DNA from: a virus
DNA length: 38,800 bases
IMG/VR virus record: IMGVR_UViG_3300042446_001059
Coordinates: 1 to 38,800 of that record
Reading direction: 5' to 3' (one strand)
The notes beneath the pieces were generated by a model that was not told the DNA's origin, ran no database searches, and saw nothing but the letters and a program-made list of their open reading frames with translations. A program made the position numbers and the translations under genes. Within the stretch, counting starts at the first letter, position 1, and each line of letters begins with the position of its first letter. This document shows positions 1 to 8,422 of the stretch, one piece after another.

Positions 1-248
1 TCGATGCGCTGAAAGGCGCCGACTATAACCCGCGCAAGATTGACCCTAGCGCGATCGAACGACTGTGCGAGTCGATCCGCGAGATTGGCGTTTGCAAGCC
101 GATCATCGTGCGGGGCAGCACCATCGTCGCAGGTCACCAACGAACCCGCGCACTTCGTGCCATGGGCGTGACGCACGCTCCCGTGTTCCAGCTCTCGTCT
201 GACACGACCGTCTACGACGAGGTGCGATTCAACCAGCTCCACAACGGC
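1..248 (+). repeat. Terminal overlap, left copy
   Basis: Bases 1-248 equal bases 38553-38800 except C at 121 against T at 38673. The repeat lies inside one gene that reads correctly across the join, so it marks a circular or circularly permuted assembly of 38552 bp. Confidence 0.9.
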
Positions 249-1370
249 ACCGACCTCGACCTCGACGAAGAATCGGTGACGATCAGCACCGAGCTGACAG
301 GCAAGACCGGGTTCGTGACGATCGAGCCGGATGACGTGGTGGGCGACTTGCTCTCACGGGGCGCAAAACTCCGTTCGGAAATCTGCCGCCTCATGCTCAG
401 CTATGGTGCCTGGGGAGCCTGCGTCGCGACCGACGACGGCGAGGTGATCCACGCGGCGCAATACGCTCTGGCTTGCAAGATGATGCACAAGCCGTGCCTC
501 GTGTTCGTGCTGCCAGCCGCGATGAAGTCAAAGGCGCGAGGCTACCTGTCGTCGCAATATGGCGTGTTTTCCTACGACCAGATCAAACGGGACACGTTCG
601 TTCAGACGTTCGCTCAGATGTTCCGGCTTCGTGGTGGGAAGAAGGACAACGAGTCGCCGACCTACGAGAAGCTCGTGCTCCCCTGGCTGAAAAAGAACCC
701 GACCGCACGCGTGCTCGATTTCGGCTGTGGACAGGGTGACTACGTGCGCCGACTACGCGCCGAGGGTTACGACATCACCGGGCTGGAATTCTTTCGCCGC
801 AAGGGTGACGCCATCGACGTGGATCAAGTCAACCGCATGGTTGACGGAGTGATTGCCAAGCTCAAGGCCGGACGGTTTGACGCGGTCGTGCTCGACTACG
901 TTCTCAACTCCGTGGACTCACAGCAAGCCGAGGAGGACGTGCTCAACTCCATCGACGCATTCTGCCGTGTGGGTGGCACGTTGTTTTTCTCCGGCCGTTC
1001 CGCAGGCCGCGTGCGTGACCTGCTACGCCATCGGCAAGCCGCCTACAAAAAGCAGATTCACCGCAACGTCGAGTTCCTCGATGAGAACGGCCTCACCGCG
1101 CTCTACCGGAAAGGCACGTGGTTTTTCCAGAAGTTCCACGAGCCGGAAGACATCGACCGCATGTGCCGAGTAAGGGGATGGGAGAAAACAACACACAGCA
1201 CGACCCCGATAGGTTTTAATGTTCAAGTGCAAAAAAACCGTGACATCCTCGAACTTGGCGTCATAGTTGAATCGCTACGCCGCGAGTTTGACATGCCAAT
1301 CAACCGCGCTGGTCGCACGCTTGGACGTGCCGACGACATAGAAAAAGCCATCCGATCATGCCAACCATAA
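1..1370 (+). CDS. ParB-like domain fused to SAM-dependent methyltransferase (5'-truncated here)
   Basis: The frame is open from base 3 and has no start at the window edge. The beginning lies at the other end: ATG at 38531 reads through the circular join, giving a 463-aa protein. Residues 14-95 or so form a ParB/Srx N-terminal domain with the motif AGHQRTRALRAMG (about residues 51-63), seen in many phage ParB-like proteins. A class I methyltransferase domain follows, with motif I VLDFGCGQGDY near residue 245 and an acidic VVLDYVLN strand near residue 303. No NPPY or PC catalytic motif for base methylation is visible, so the methyl acceptor is unknown. By position just before the terminase genes it could mark or recognise phage DNA for packaging or protection, which is inference. 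Its stop overlaps the next gene by 13 bases. Confidence 0.82.
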   Translation, partial: DALKGADYNPRKIDPSAIERLCESIREIGVCKPIIVRGSTIVAGHQRTRALRAMGVTHAPVFQLSSDTTVYDEVRFNQLHNGTDLDLDEESVTISTELTGKTGFVTIEPDDVVGDLLSRGAKLRSEICRLMLSYGAWGACVATDDGEVIHAAQYALACKMMHKPCLVFVLPAAMKSKARGYLSSQYGVFSYDQIKRDTFVQTFAQMFRLRGGKKDNESPTYEKLVLPWLKKNPTARVLDFGCGQGDYVRRLRAEGYDITGLEFFRRKGDAIDVDQVNRMVDGVIAKLKAGRFDAVVLDYVLNSVDSQQAEEDVLNSIDAFCRVGGTLFFSGRSAGRVRDLLRHRQAAYKKQIHRNVEFLDENGLTALYRKGTWFFQKFHEPEDIDRMCRVRGWEKTTHSTTPIGFNVQVQKNRDILELGVIVESLRREFDMPINRAGRTLGRADDIEKAIRSCQP

Positions 1371-1789
1371 CGATACGCTCTGACTCCCCGACCCTGAAAG
1401 GGTTCCGATACTTCTGGCTCAAACGTGTGCACGGGTTCGACCCCGCACAGCATTGTGCCCGATGCCTCAAAGGTCACTACGTTGACGCGGTCAACGCGAC
1501 GATGGTGACGAACAAGCCGATCCACATCGAAGCTGATCCCGGTGACTTGCTCTACCTGTGCGGAGTATCGGCTCCTTACGTGTGGGCGCGGAATTTCCAC
1601 TTGGCTCTGATCGTCGAGCACGGAGGCCTCGTGCGAACGACCGCCTACACAAGCGACGTGATCGAGATCAACGGCTGCGACTTGATTTCCTTCGATGACG
1701 CCGAGGCGCGTCGTCGATTCCCTGACAAGGGCGAGGCGTTTTTGTCCTGCCGAAACTTCCAATTTGGAGCCCACCACTTCCGTGAATGA
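1358..1789 (+). CDS. Hypothetical protein between ParB-methyltransferase and terminase
   Basis: This 143-aa protein is not recognised. Its ATG lies inside the end of the ParB-methyltransferase gene and its stop lies inside the start of the small terminase gene, so it is translationally coupled on both sides. It has a CxxC pair (HCARCLKGHY, about residues 32-41) and further cysteines at about residues 64 and 130. No signal peptide or membrane segment is seen. The predicted pattern is mixed alpha/beta. Its place in a fixed cassette with the two ParB-like genes suggests a role linked to DNA modification or packaging, but no domain supports a specific function. Confidence 0.75.
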   Translation: MPTITIRSDSPTLKGFRYFWLKRVHGFDPAQHCARCLKGHYVDAVNATMVTNKPIHIEADPGDLLYLCGVSAPYVWARNFHLALIVEHGGLVRTTAYTSDVIEINGCDLISFDDAEARRRFPDKGEAFLSCRNFQFGAHHFRE

Positions 1790-2510
1790 CGCCCCAGCAA
1801 ACGCCGCGCAGATCACTCCCGAGCTTGCCGAGAAGGTCCGCGCGGCAACCATCAATAACATTTTGAAAAAGATCAAAGGTGGCGCGACACCGACCGCGCA
1901 CGAAACGAAGCTGATCGAGGACGCTACTGCCGCACAAGGCATGAGCGACATTCGATCCGCGACGTGTGGCGTGAAGGACCTCGCCGAGTTGTTCGACTAC
2001 ACCACGCAGCGGATCGATCAACTCAGCGACGAGGGTGTCGTCGTCAAACGCTCACGCGGAAAATACGCGCTATGGGAATCCCTCAAAGGTCTGATCCGGC
2101 ACCGTGATACGAAGCGGAAAAACCAATGGGACGGAGACCCCGAGAGTGAAGACGGGCAAAGCTACGAAGCGCACCGCGCCCGGCTCACTGCCGCGAAAGC
2201 CGACGTCGCCGAGATTGCTGCCGCCATTGCCAAGGGGCAAGCGCACGACGCCGGAGCAGTCGAAGCCGTCTGGACTGACATGCTCATGAACTGCCGCTCG
2301 AAGTTACTGGCACTACCGACGCGCCTCGCTCCAAAACTCCGCAAAGAAACACAGCTCAACTCTGTCCGCGAAATTTTAGAAACGGCCATTCATGAAGCAC
2401 TGGCCGAACTCGCTTCCTATGATCCCGCTCGAATTACCAACGAATACCTTCAGACGCATCGGCTCGATGTGGCTACCTCCCCCGAAGTGGACGGTAAGCC
2501 AATGGGCTGA
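1782..2510 (+). CDS. Terminase small subunit (Nu1-like DNA packaging protein)
   Basis: This 242-aa protein should recognise the packaging site and recruit the large terminase. The middle (from about residue 60, GVKDLAELFDYTTQRIDQLSDEG) reads as a winged-helix DNA-binding unit like lambda Nu1, followed by a helical region (AAKADVAEIAAAIAKG) and a C-terminal segment for binding the large subunit. I chose the GTG at 1782: it gives an 8-base overlap with the upstream stop and has GGAG about 11 bases upstream. The first in-frame ATG at 1695 would overlap the previous gene by about 95 bases and is less likely. It lies directly before the GpA-type large terminase, as expected. Confidence 0.85.
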   Translation: MNDAPANAAQITPELAEKVRAATINNILKKIKGGATPTAHETKLIEDATAAQGMSDIRSATCGVKDLAELFDYTTQRIDQLSDEGVVVKRSRGKYALWESLKGLIRHRDTKRKNQWDGDPESEDGQSYEAHRARLTAAKADVAEIAAAIAKGQAHDAGAVEAVWTDMLMNCRSKLLALPTRLAPKLRKETQLNSVREILETAIHEALAELASYDPARITNEYLQTHRLDVATSPEVDGKPMG

Positions 2511-4380
2511 CAACCGTCGGCAGTTGTCTAGCGAGGCCAGCGCGGAACCGGGCCAGTGGGACACTTCGCGAGCGGAGTATCAGCGGGACATCATGGACGC
2601 GTTCAACGATCCTTCCGTGGAGGACGTTGTGTTCATGTCGTCGGCACAGGTCGGCAAGACCGAAGTCCTGAACAACATCGTAGGGTTCTACATGGACTTC
2701 GATCCATGCCCGATCCTTGTGGTTCAGCCTAACGAAAAGCCGATGGGCGAAGCATGGTCGAAAGACCGTCTCGCGCCGATGATCCGCGACACGCCATCGC
2801 TTCGGACGAAGGTGTCACAGGTCAAGACGCGGGACAGTGGCAACACGATTTTTCACAAGGTGTTCCCAGGTGGACAGTTGTCGATTGCGGGAGCCAACGC
2901 CCCGGCTGGTCTGGCGTCCCGTCCGAAACGCGTGATCCTGTTCGACGAGGTTGACCGCTACCCTGCGAGTGCCGGCACCGAAGGTGATCCGATCGAACTC
3001 GGCAAGAAGCGTTCGACGACGTTCTACAACCGGAAGCACGGACTGTTCTCAACGCCGACGATCAAGGGACGGTCGCGCATCGAGAAGGCGTTCGACGAGT
3101 CCGACAAGCGTTACCGCATGTGTCCATGTCCGTGCGGGTGCGGTGCTTCATTCCGGCTCACGTGGTCCATGGTGGTTTGGGGTAAAGACTCCCCCGCGCA
3201 AGGCGACCCGGAAAAAGCGGTCTATCAATGCCCGGAGTGCTCCGGCTACTTCGACGACCTGCAAAAAGAAATCGCCGTTCACAAAGGGCGATGGGTAGCG
3301 ACCGCGCCATTCAAAGGCATCGCGGGATTCCACCTGTCGGAATTCTACTCGCCATGGCGGACGCTGAAACAGATCGTCGAGTCGTTCCTCAAAGCGAAGG
3401 GCGATCCGTCGCGGATGCAAGTGTGGGTGAATACCACGCTTGGCGAGACGTTTGAGGAAGTCGGCGAATCCATCAACGAAAACGAGTTGCTCGAACGGGT
3501 GGAGGAATACAACGCCGAGGTTCCGGCGCGTGCGCTCTACATCACGGGTGGTGCGGACGTTCAGCCGGATCGTATCGAGTGCGAGTTTGTCGCGTGGGGT
3601 GCTGGCGAGGAATCGTGGTCTATCGGCTACCACGTGATCCACGGAGACGTGGACATTCCCGAAGGCTCACCCGGCTCACCGTGGACTCACTTCACCGACC
3701 TCATCCGCAAGCGGTTCAAGCACGAGAGCGGAATCGAGCTCATCGCCGAGGCTGTCTGTCTGGACTCGGGCGGAACGGGAGAAAACACGCAGTCGGTCTA
3801 CAACTACGGAAAGCGTCACAAGGGCGACCGCGTGTTCGTGATCAAGGGGCGCGGTGGTCCTGGGCTTCCGATCATCGGTCCACCGAACCGCAAGAAGACG
3901 GGCAAGGTGGCGCGGAAAGTGGACCTCTACATCGTAGGCACGAACAACGCCAAGGCCGTGGTGATGAAGAGATTCAAGATCGCCGAGCCGGGCGCGGGTT
4001 ACTGCCACTTCCCGACGGGGCGCGAGGATGACTACTACCGCCAACTCACCGCTGAGAAAGCCGTGACGAAGTTCGTGAAGGGCTTCCCCGTCATCGAATG
4101 GAAGAAGGACAACAACCGCCGGAACGAGGCTCTTGACTGCCGCGTCTACGCGTTCGCCGCGCTGGTGCTCAAGACCCCGCAGTTCGACAAACTCGCCTAC
4201 CGCATGAAGCTCGCCATGGATCGACGCCGCGCTTTGAAAGTCGAAGTTGTCACCGAGCCTGCCAAAGCCGTTGAAGCCGAGACAGTCAAAACCCCGCTCG
4301 CCGAAACTGCCCCTGTCGAGGATAGTCCTGCCAAGGTTCGACGTCCTCGCCGACGGCTTGGATTCGTGAAAAATTGGTGA
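2467..4380 (+). CDS. Terminase large subunit, lambda gpA family
   Basis: This is the ATP-driven packaging motor with a C-terminal nuclease. From this start (637 aa) the Walker A-like SSAQVGKTE is at residues 58-66 and Walker B VILFDEVDRY at 156-165. A cysteine cluster CPCPCGCG with a later CPEC (219-225 and 255-258) looks like a zinc-binding insertion. The nuclease region carries GGADVQPDR (near 361-369), CLDSGG (431-436) and the family signature NEALDCRVYAFAAL near the end. The start is uncertain: ATG 2467 begins MWLPPPKWTVSQWAD, a usual family start, whereas ATG 2392 would overlap the small subunit gene by 119 bases. The A/P-rich C-terminal tail contains one copy of the repeated GTCAAAACCCCGCTCGCC element. 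The family predicts cos-type packaging. Confidence 0.95.
   Translation: MWLPPPKWTVSQWADNRRQLSSEASAEPGQWDTSRAEYQRDIMDAFNDPSVEDVVFMSSAQVGKTEVLNNIVGFYMDFDPCPILVVQPNEKPMGEAWSKDRLAPMIRDTPSLRTKVSQVKTRDSGNTIFHKVFPGGQLSIAGANAPAGLASRPKRVILFDEVDRYPASAGTEGDPIELGKKRSTTFYNRKHGLFSTPTIKGRSRIEKAFDESDKRYRMCPCPCGCGASFRLTWSMVVWGKDSPAQGDPEKAVYQCPECSGYFDDLQKEIAVHKGRWVATAPFKGIAGFHLSEFYSPWRTLKQIVESFLKAKGDPSRMQVWVNTTLGETFEEVGESINENELLERVEEYNAEVPARALYITGGADVQPDRIECEFVAWGAGEESWSIGYHVIHGDVDIPEGSPGSPWTHFTDLIRKRFKHESGIELIAEAVCLDSGGTGENTQSVYNYGKRHKGDRVFVIKGRGGPGLPIIGPPNRKKTGKVARKVDLYIVGTNNAKAVVMKRFKIAEPGAGYCHFPTGREDDYYRQLTAEKAVTKFVKGFPVIEWKKDNNRRNEALDCRVYAFAALVLKTPQFDKLAYRMKLAMDRRRALKVEVVTEPAKAVEAETVKTPLAETAPVEDSPAKVRRPRRRLGFVKNW
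4285..4302 (+). promoter_or_regulatory. Repeated late element, copy A (inside terminase gene)
   Basis: This is an exact 18-bp copy of GTCAAAACCCCGCTCGCC within the 3' part of the large terminase gene, where it encodes VKTPLA. GATAGT begins 36 bases after its first base, the same offset as AATAGT at copy C. No gene starts about 50 bp downstream (next ATG at 4383, 98 bp away). It may be a weak internal promoter for the head genes or a recombination relic. Confidence 0.4.
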
Positions 4381-4382
4381 TC

Positions 4383-4862
4383 ATGACGAAGGGAGAAACA
4401 TTAAAGCTGACAGTTGACGACACATTGGCTGTGTCCGTCGAGTTTAAGTTCGGTGGTCCGCAGACGCGCACTGTTGCCGCTACGAAGACTGGCACCGAGT
4501 TCTCTATCTCCGCAGACACCGCCGCCTGGAATGCTGGCGTCTACGCTTGGCAGGCATGGGCTACCTACGCGGGCTCTGTGAAGGCAATCATCGCGACTGG
4601 AACCCTTGATCTCGCCGACGTGCTCGGTGTCGGTGACATCCGCTCGTCTGCTCGCAAGATGGTCGAAATGATCGAAGCGATGATGGCTGGCAATGCCTCC
4701 GAAGGTGTTCGCCGTTACCGCATCAATAACCGCGAGCTTGAACGCTACTCCGTGGCGGAACTCCTGCAACTGCTCTCCTACTGGAAAAACCAAGTGAAGC
4801 GAGAAGAACGCCGCGCCGCTGGGCTGTCGTCGCTTGGTCCCCGAATCTCTGTCCGCTTCTAA
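4383..4862 (+). CDS. gpW-like head-tail joining protein with extra N-terminal domain
   Basis: This 159-aa protein lies between large terminase and portal, the place of lambda gpW. The last 65 residues match the gpW pattern: a helix (ARKMVEMIEAMMAGN), a short beta-hairpin (RRYRINNRELERYS) and a second helix (VAELLQLLSYWKNQVKREER). The first 85 residues look like a beta-rich domain that lambda gpW lacks. gpW-type proteins bind the portal vertex after packaging and prepare it for tail attachment. A GTG at 4377 that overlaps the terminase stop, or a TTG at 4374, are alternative starts. No Shine-Dalgarno sequence decides between them. Confidence 0.65.
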   Translation: MTKGETLKLTVDDTLAVSVEFKFGGPQTRTVAATKTGTEFSISADTAAWNAGVYAWQAWATYAGSVKAIIATGTLDLADVLGVGDIRSSARKMVEMIEAMMAGNASEGVRRYRINNRELERYSVAELLQLLSYWKNQVKREERRAAGLSSLGPRISVRF

Positions 4863-4864
4863 CC

Positions 4865-6430
4865 ATGGCTCTACTCGATCTTTTCCGTTCTCGCCGTTCT
4901 GCTCCCGCGCCCGTGGAGGCTCGCCCTGTCATGGCCGCGCTCCCACCTAAGCGCAGCGAGTCGCAGTCCGTGACGGTGCAGCCAACGCCGACGAACGGAC
5001 GCCCACGGCATCATGGCAAGCGGATTTTTCAAGCTGCCGGAAACGGTCGCCTTGAAGCATCGTGGGCATCCACGCCAACATCAATCGACGCGTGGATTTA
5101 CCAGCACTGGAACACGATCACCGCTCGCGCTGCCGAGCAGGCTGAGAACAACGACCACGCCCGGAAGTTCGTGCAGCTCTGCCGCGACAACATCGCCGGG
5201 CCTCATGGTTTCACCTTGCAAGCTCAGGTCAAAGACCCGAACGGCACGCCTGACACTCTGGCATCGTCGGCAATCGAAGCCGCGTTCGAGGAGTTCTCGA
5301 AGCGTCGAAACTTCTGCGTCACTCGCATGTCGTCGCGCAAAAGCGTGGAACGTCTCATGGCAATGACGCTGGCAAAGACTGGCGAGTTCATCGCCGTGGC
5401 TCGCTACGGTCGGAACCTCAACAAGTTCGGGTTCGCCGTCCAGATCATCGACCCCGTGTTGCTCGATCCCGCTCACTACCAAGACCTGGGCAATGGTCGC
5501 ACGATCCGCCACGGCATCGAGTTCGACGGAAACGGTGCGCCCGTGAACTACTATTTCCGCCGCATGGACGAACGGCAGGTCGGCTACATCAAAGGCGCTG
5601 CCGGAGAATACGACGTGGTTCCGGCTGACAACGTCTGTCACATTTTCCTCGAAGAATCCGTTGGGCAGAAGCGCGGACTCTCGTGGATGCGCACCGCTCT
5701 CTGGCGTATGCGCATGCTCGGTGGATTCGAAGACGCGGCACTCGTCAACGCTCGTGTTGGTGCTGCCAAGATGGGATTTTTCCGCGACCCCGACGGTGAG
5801 AACGAAGACGAGGATATTCCCATGGAGGGAGACCCCGGCACGTTCGAGGACATCGGCAACCGCGAGCTGGTCAACTGGAATCCGCAGTTCCCCGAGCAGT
5901 CGATTGACCCGTTCACCAAGACGCTCCTGCGCTCGATCTCGTCTGGCTTGTGTGTGTCCTACAACAACCTTGCCTCCGATCTAACGGCGGTCAATTTTAG
6001 TTCGATCCGTCAAGGCGCACTCGACGAGCGTGAGGTCTGGAAAGGCCTGCAAGAAATGTGCGTGGAACAGTGGTGCGAGTGGCTCTACGACAAATGGCTC
6101 GAACGAGCCTTGCTTGCCCAGGTCATCACCGTCGCGAACAAGCCGCTCAAGTTCGAGCGCATCGAAAAATATCGCACCGTCGCTTGGCGTCCGCGTCGCT
6201 GGGGCTGGATTGATCCCTCCGCTGAAATGGCTGCGAACGAGAAGGCGATTGCAATGCGCCTCAAATCTCGCACCGAAGTCATCGGCGAGACATCCGGCCG
6301 CGACTCTGCCGACGTGTGGGAAGAAATCTCCCGCGACGACAAAGACATGGCCGCGCTTGGCGTCGTGCCTGAACTCATGGCCGGGTCGCCCGGCGCAAAC
6401 ACTCCACCTCCAAACAACGAAGAATCATGA
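4865..6430 (+). CDS. Portal protein, lambda gpB family
   Basis: This 521-aa protein forms the dodecameric channel through which DNA enters and leaves the capsid. Family landmarks include RAAEQAENNDHARKFVQL, the GPHGF segment, a long central region with SWMRTALWRMRMLGGFEDAALVNARV, and SSGLCVSYNNLASDLTAVNFSSIRQG, a strongly conserved lambda-type portal signature. Length is close to that of lambda gpB (533 aa). The N-terminal 50 residues are A/P/R-rich and probably flexible. The gene starts two bases after the previous stop (TAACCATGG) with no Shine-Dalgarno sequence and overlaps the next gene by ATGA. Confidence 0.95.
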   Translation: MALLDLFRSRRSAPAPVEARPVMAALPPKRSESQSVTVQPTPTNGRPRHHGKRIFQAAGNGRLEASWASTPTSIDAWIYQHWNTITARAAEQAENNDHARKFVQLCRDNIAGPHGFTLQAQVKDPNGTPDTLASSAIEAAFEEFSKRRNFCVTRMSSRKSVERLMAMTLAKTGEFIAVARYGRNLNKFGFAVQIIDPVLLDPAHYQDLGNGRTIRHGIEFDGNGAPVNYYFRRMDERQVGYIKGAAGEYDVVPADNVCHIFLEESVGQKRGLSWMRTALWRMRMLGGFEDAALVNARVGAAKMGFFRDPDGENEDEDIPMEGDPGTFEDIGNRELVNWNPQFPEQSIDPFTKTLLRSISSGLCVSYNNLASDLTAVNFSSIRQGALDEREVWKGLQEMCVEQWCEWLYDKWLERALLAQVITVANKPLKFERIEKYRTVAWRPRRWGWIDPSAEMAANEKAIAMRLKSRTEVIGETSGRDSADVWEEISRDDKDMAALGVVPELMAGSPGANTPPPNNEES

Positions 6431-6720
6431 ACCGCATTCCGAATCCTAATCAAGCTCACAGCTCGATCTCTACAACTGGCACAGCGAGCACGCTCGCCGC
6501 GCTCGGTTACACCTACAACGCCGCGACCGACGTGCTGTTGATCCAAGCCGTGGGTGGCGACGTTCGCATGACGCTGAACGGCACGAATCCGACCGCCTCG
6601 CTCGGGCTGAAAATCGCCGACGGCGCGACGATCGAACTCGGTGTCGAAGAAGCGAAAGTCGCGAAGTTCATCACTGGCACCTCCGCTCCGAAACTCGAAA
6701 TCGCCGCATACGTCCAATGA
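6427..6720 (+). CDS. Small hypothetical structural-type protein
   Basis: This 97-aa protein is coupled by ATGA overlaps to the portal gene before and the adhesin-like gene after it. The sequence alternates short beta strands (TDVLLIQAVGGDVRMTLNG, ATIELGVEEAKVAKFITG), suggesting a compact beta-sandwich. Small beta proteins beside portal genes often decorate heads or join parts, but no family is recognised. No signal peptide or cysteines. Confidence 0.7.
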   Translation: MNRIPNPNQAHSSISTTGTASTLAALGYTYNAATDVLLIQAVGGDVRMTLNGTNPTASLGLKIADGATIELGVEEAKVAKFITGTSAPKLEIAAYVQ

Positions 6721-8072
6721 TCTTCGCCCCTGCAATCCTGCGCCCTGGCATCTTCCGGAACGCGTTCGGAGCCGGTCGGTTTGCGTCGCCTAGCAACACT
6801 GACGAGCTATCTCTCGACATCCAGTTCGCCGCTGACAAGTCGTTGACGGCACGGCGCGGCCCGACTCCTACCTTCACCCGTGCGAGCACTGCTACGTTTG
6901 TCGGAAGTGATGGGCTGATTCAGTCCGCCGCAATCAACGCCCCACGCTTCGACCACGATCCAGTTACGCTTGCGTGCAAGGGATTGTTGATTGAAGAGAG
7001 TAAGACAAATTTTGTAATTAACTCTGATTTATATTTAACCTCAACCCCTACAAATATCACCGCAACAACAATTACGGGAACTTCGGTGACTGGTTCAAAC
7101 CAGATTAGGGAGTTGTCACTTACTTCGTCTGGTGCTTTTACTGGCGTTCAAGCTAATCTCACAGGAACAGGAACAGGAATCAAGACTCTATCTGTTTTCA
7201 TAAAAAAACCACCAGCTAACGCCGCGCCATATTTTACTATCGGCTTTGCATCAGCAACTAGTGTGTATGCTGGAATACAACTCACAATGTCAGGATCAAG
7301 TCCTGTTGTTAGCGTAACAAGTACGGCAATTGGCGGGTTTTCTGTTGTTTCAAGTTCAATTGAAGCTTTTTCAAATGACTGGTATCGTGTTTCAGTTGTT
7401 GCGAGCGGAGTTCCAGCTTCTTGCTTCCCAACTTTTTATCCTTCCAATGCGGTCTGGAATGGGACTAGCGATATTAGGCAAACGCTTACAGCCGCTGGCA
7501 CAAATTTAATTTATGTATTTGGAGCGCAGGTAGAACTAGGCTCATTCCCCACCAGCTACATCCCGACTACCACAGTAGCCCTGACCCGCAGCGCGGATGT
7601 GTGCAGTATTACTGGGAGTGATTTCACGAGCTTCTACAATCAATCTGAATGGACATTGTATGCCGATTTGTCGGGATTAATGAGTGAGCCTCTAGGTGGA
7701 CAGAGGCCATTTGTTGCTATTTCTGACGGGACCTACAGTAATTTCTTTTCAATCTTAAAGGCTTCAGGTACCGGTTCATTCCAAGCAGAAGCACTAACTA
7801 GTAGTGCGCTTCAATTCCGTCTAGGGAATGCTTACGCGCCATACACACGTTACAAAATTGCACTTGGAGCAAAGACTGATAACGCTAATGCCTCATACAA
7901 TGGAGTGCTAAAGATAACCGATACAACAGTGACTATGCCAAGCACTATGAACAGGTTAGAGTTTCGTGATCCAACAGGTGCGGCTGCGGGTCATCCGTCT
8001 TTTCACATCGCATCCATCCGCTACTACAAGAAACGCCTACCCGACGCAAAACTCCAATCCCTAACATCATGA
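6717..8072 (+). CDS. Adhesin-like phage surface protein (LamG/ConA-like fold suspected)
   Basis: This 451-aa protein has the hallmark N-terminal stretch of a widespread phage and bacterial surface family: TFTRASTATFVGSDGLIQ, then PRFDHDPVT and GLLIEESKTN (about residues 52-102). Later come VQLGSFPTSYIPT-like and TRSADVCSI-like segments (YIPTTTVALTRSADV) and a C-terminal IRYYKKRLPDAKL. Such proteins carry jelly-roll carbohydrate-binding domains and may bind receptors or decorate heads. The core from about 6990 to 7960 is much AT-richer than its flanks: bases 7021-7080 are 22/60 G+C against 32/60 for 5041-5100. Its place between portal and protease is unusual. Coupled by ATGA to both neighbours. 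Confidence 0.72.
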   Translation: MIFAPAILRPGIFRNAFGAGRFASPSNTDELSLDIQFAADKSLTARRGPTPTFTRASTATFVGSDGLIQSAAINAPRFDHDPVTLACKGLLIEESKTNFVINSDLYLTSTPTNITATTITGTSVTGSNQIRELSLTSSGAFTGVQANLTGTGTGIKTLSVFIKKPPANAAPYFTIGFASATSVYAGIQLTMSGSSPVVSVTSTAIGGFSVVSSSIEAFSNDWYRVSVVASGVPASCFPTFYPSNAVWNGTSDIRQTLTAAGTNLIYVFGAQVELGSFPTSYIPTTTVALTRSADVCSITGSDFTSFYNQSEWTLYADLSGLMSEPLGGQRPFVAISDGTYSNFFSILKASGTGSFQAEALTSSALQFRLGNAYAPYTRYKIALGAKTDNANASYNGVLKITDTTVTMPSTMNRLEFRDPTGAAAGHPSFHIASIRYYKKRLPDAKLQSLTS

Positions 8073-8371
8073 CCGGCTTACTTCTCAAGTTTCCCGACAT
8101 CGATACCGCTGGCAAGATCGGCGAGGCATTGGATTGCGCGTCTTACAGTGATGGCGAATGGACGTTTGCGACTACTCATTCGTTTGCGATTCACGCCATC
8201 GGCGAGCACTACATTTCAACTGGTGACTCCACCGAAGAAGTGCATCCCGACGGGAACTTCTGGGCAATGGTCCGCATGGTGGATGGTATCGAGACACCGG
8301 AGCAGCTCGCTCACTACATCGTGACGCGGGACGAAAGCGACATCACCCAACCACAGCATCGTTGGGCCTAG
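8069..8371 (+). CDS. Small hypothetical protein downstream of adhesin-like gene
   Basis: This 100-aa protein starts in an ATGA overlap with the adhesin-like gene. It begins MTGLLLKFPD and ends ITQPQHRWA. Small proteins with such a start and a P.RxWA end often follow tail-spike or fibre genes in phages of Gram-negative bacteria, so it may travel with the adhesin, for instance as a partner or assembly factor. This link rests on memory of the pattern. No catalytic or membrane feature is visible. Its stop TAG touches repeated late element copy B. Confidence 0.65.
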   Translation: MTGLLLKFPDIDTAGKIGEALDCASYSDGEWTFATTHSFAIHAIGEHYISTGDSTEEVHPDGNFWAMVRMVDGIETPEQLAHYIVTRDESDITQPQHRWA

Positions 8372-8388
8372 TCAAAACCCCGCTCGCG
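8371..8388 (+). promoter_or_regulatory. Repeated late element, copy B (before protease-capsid gene)
   Basis: The 18 bases match GTCAAAACCCCGCTCGCC except for the last base. They begin at the stop codon of the upstream gene, 52 bp before the ATG of the protease-capsid gene. TTAACT starts 36 bases after the first base and could serve as a -10 box. The gap to the next gene holds nothing else. Confidence 0.5.
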
Positions 8389-8422
8389 CATATCCGCTGT
8401 TTCGCTTTAACTTCCCACCGCA

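Noticed and set aside
6717-8072. Diversity-generating retroelement target
   Set aside because: The variable-looking adhesin core suggested it, but there is no reverse transcriptase gene or template repeat in the window.
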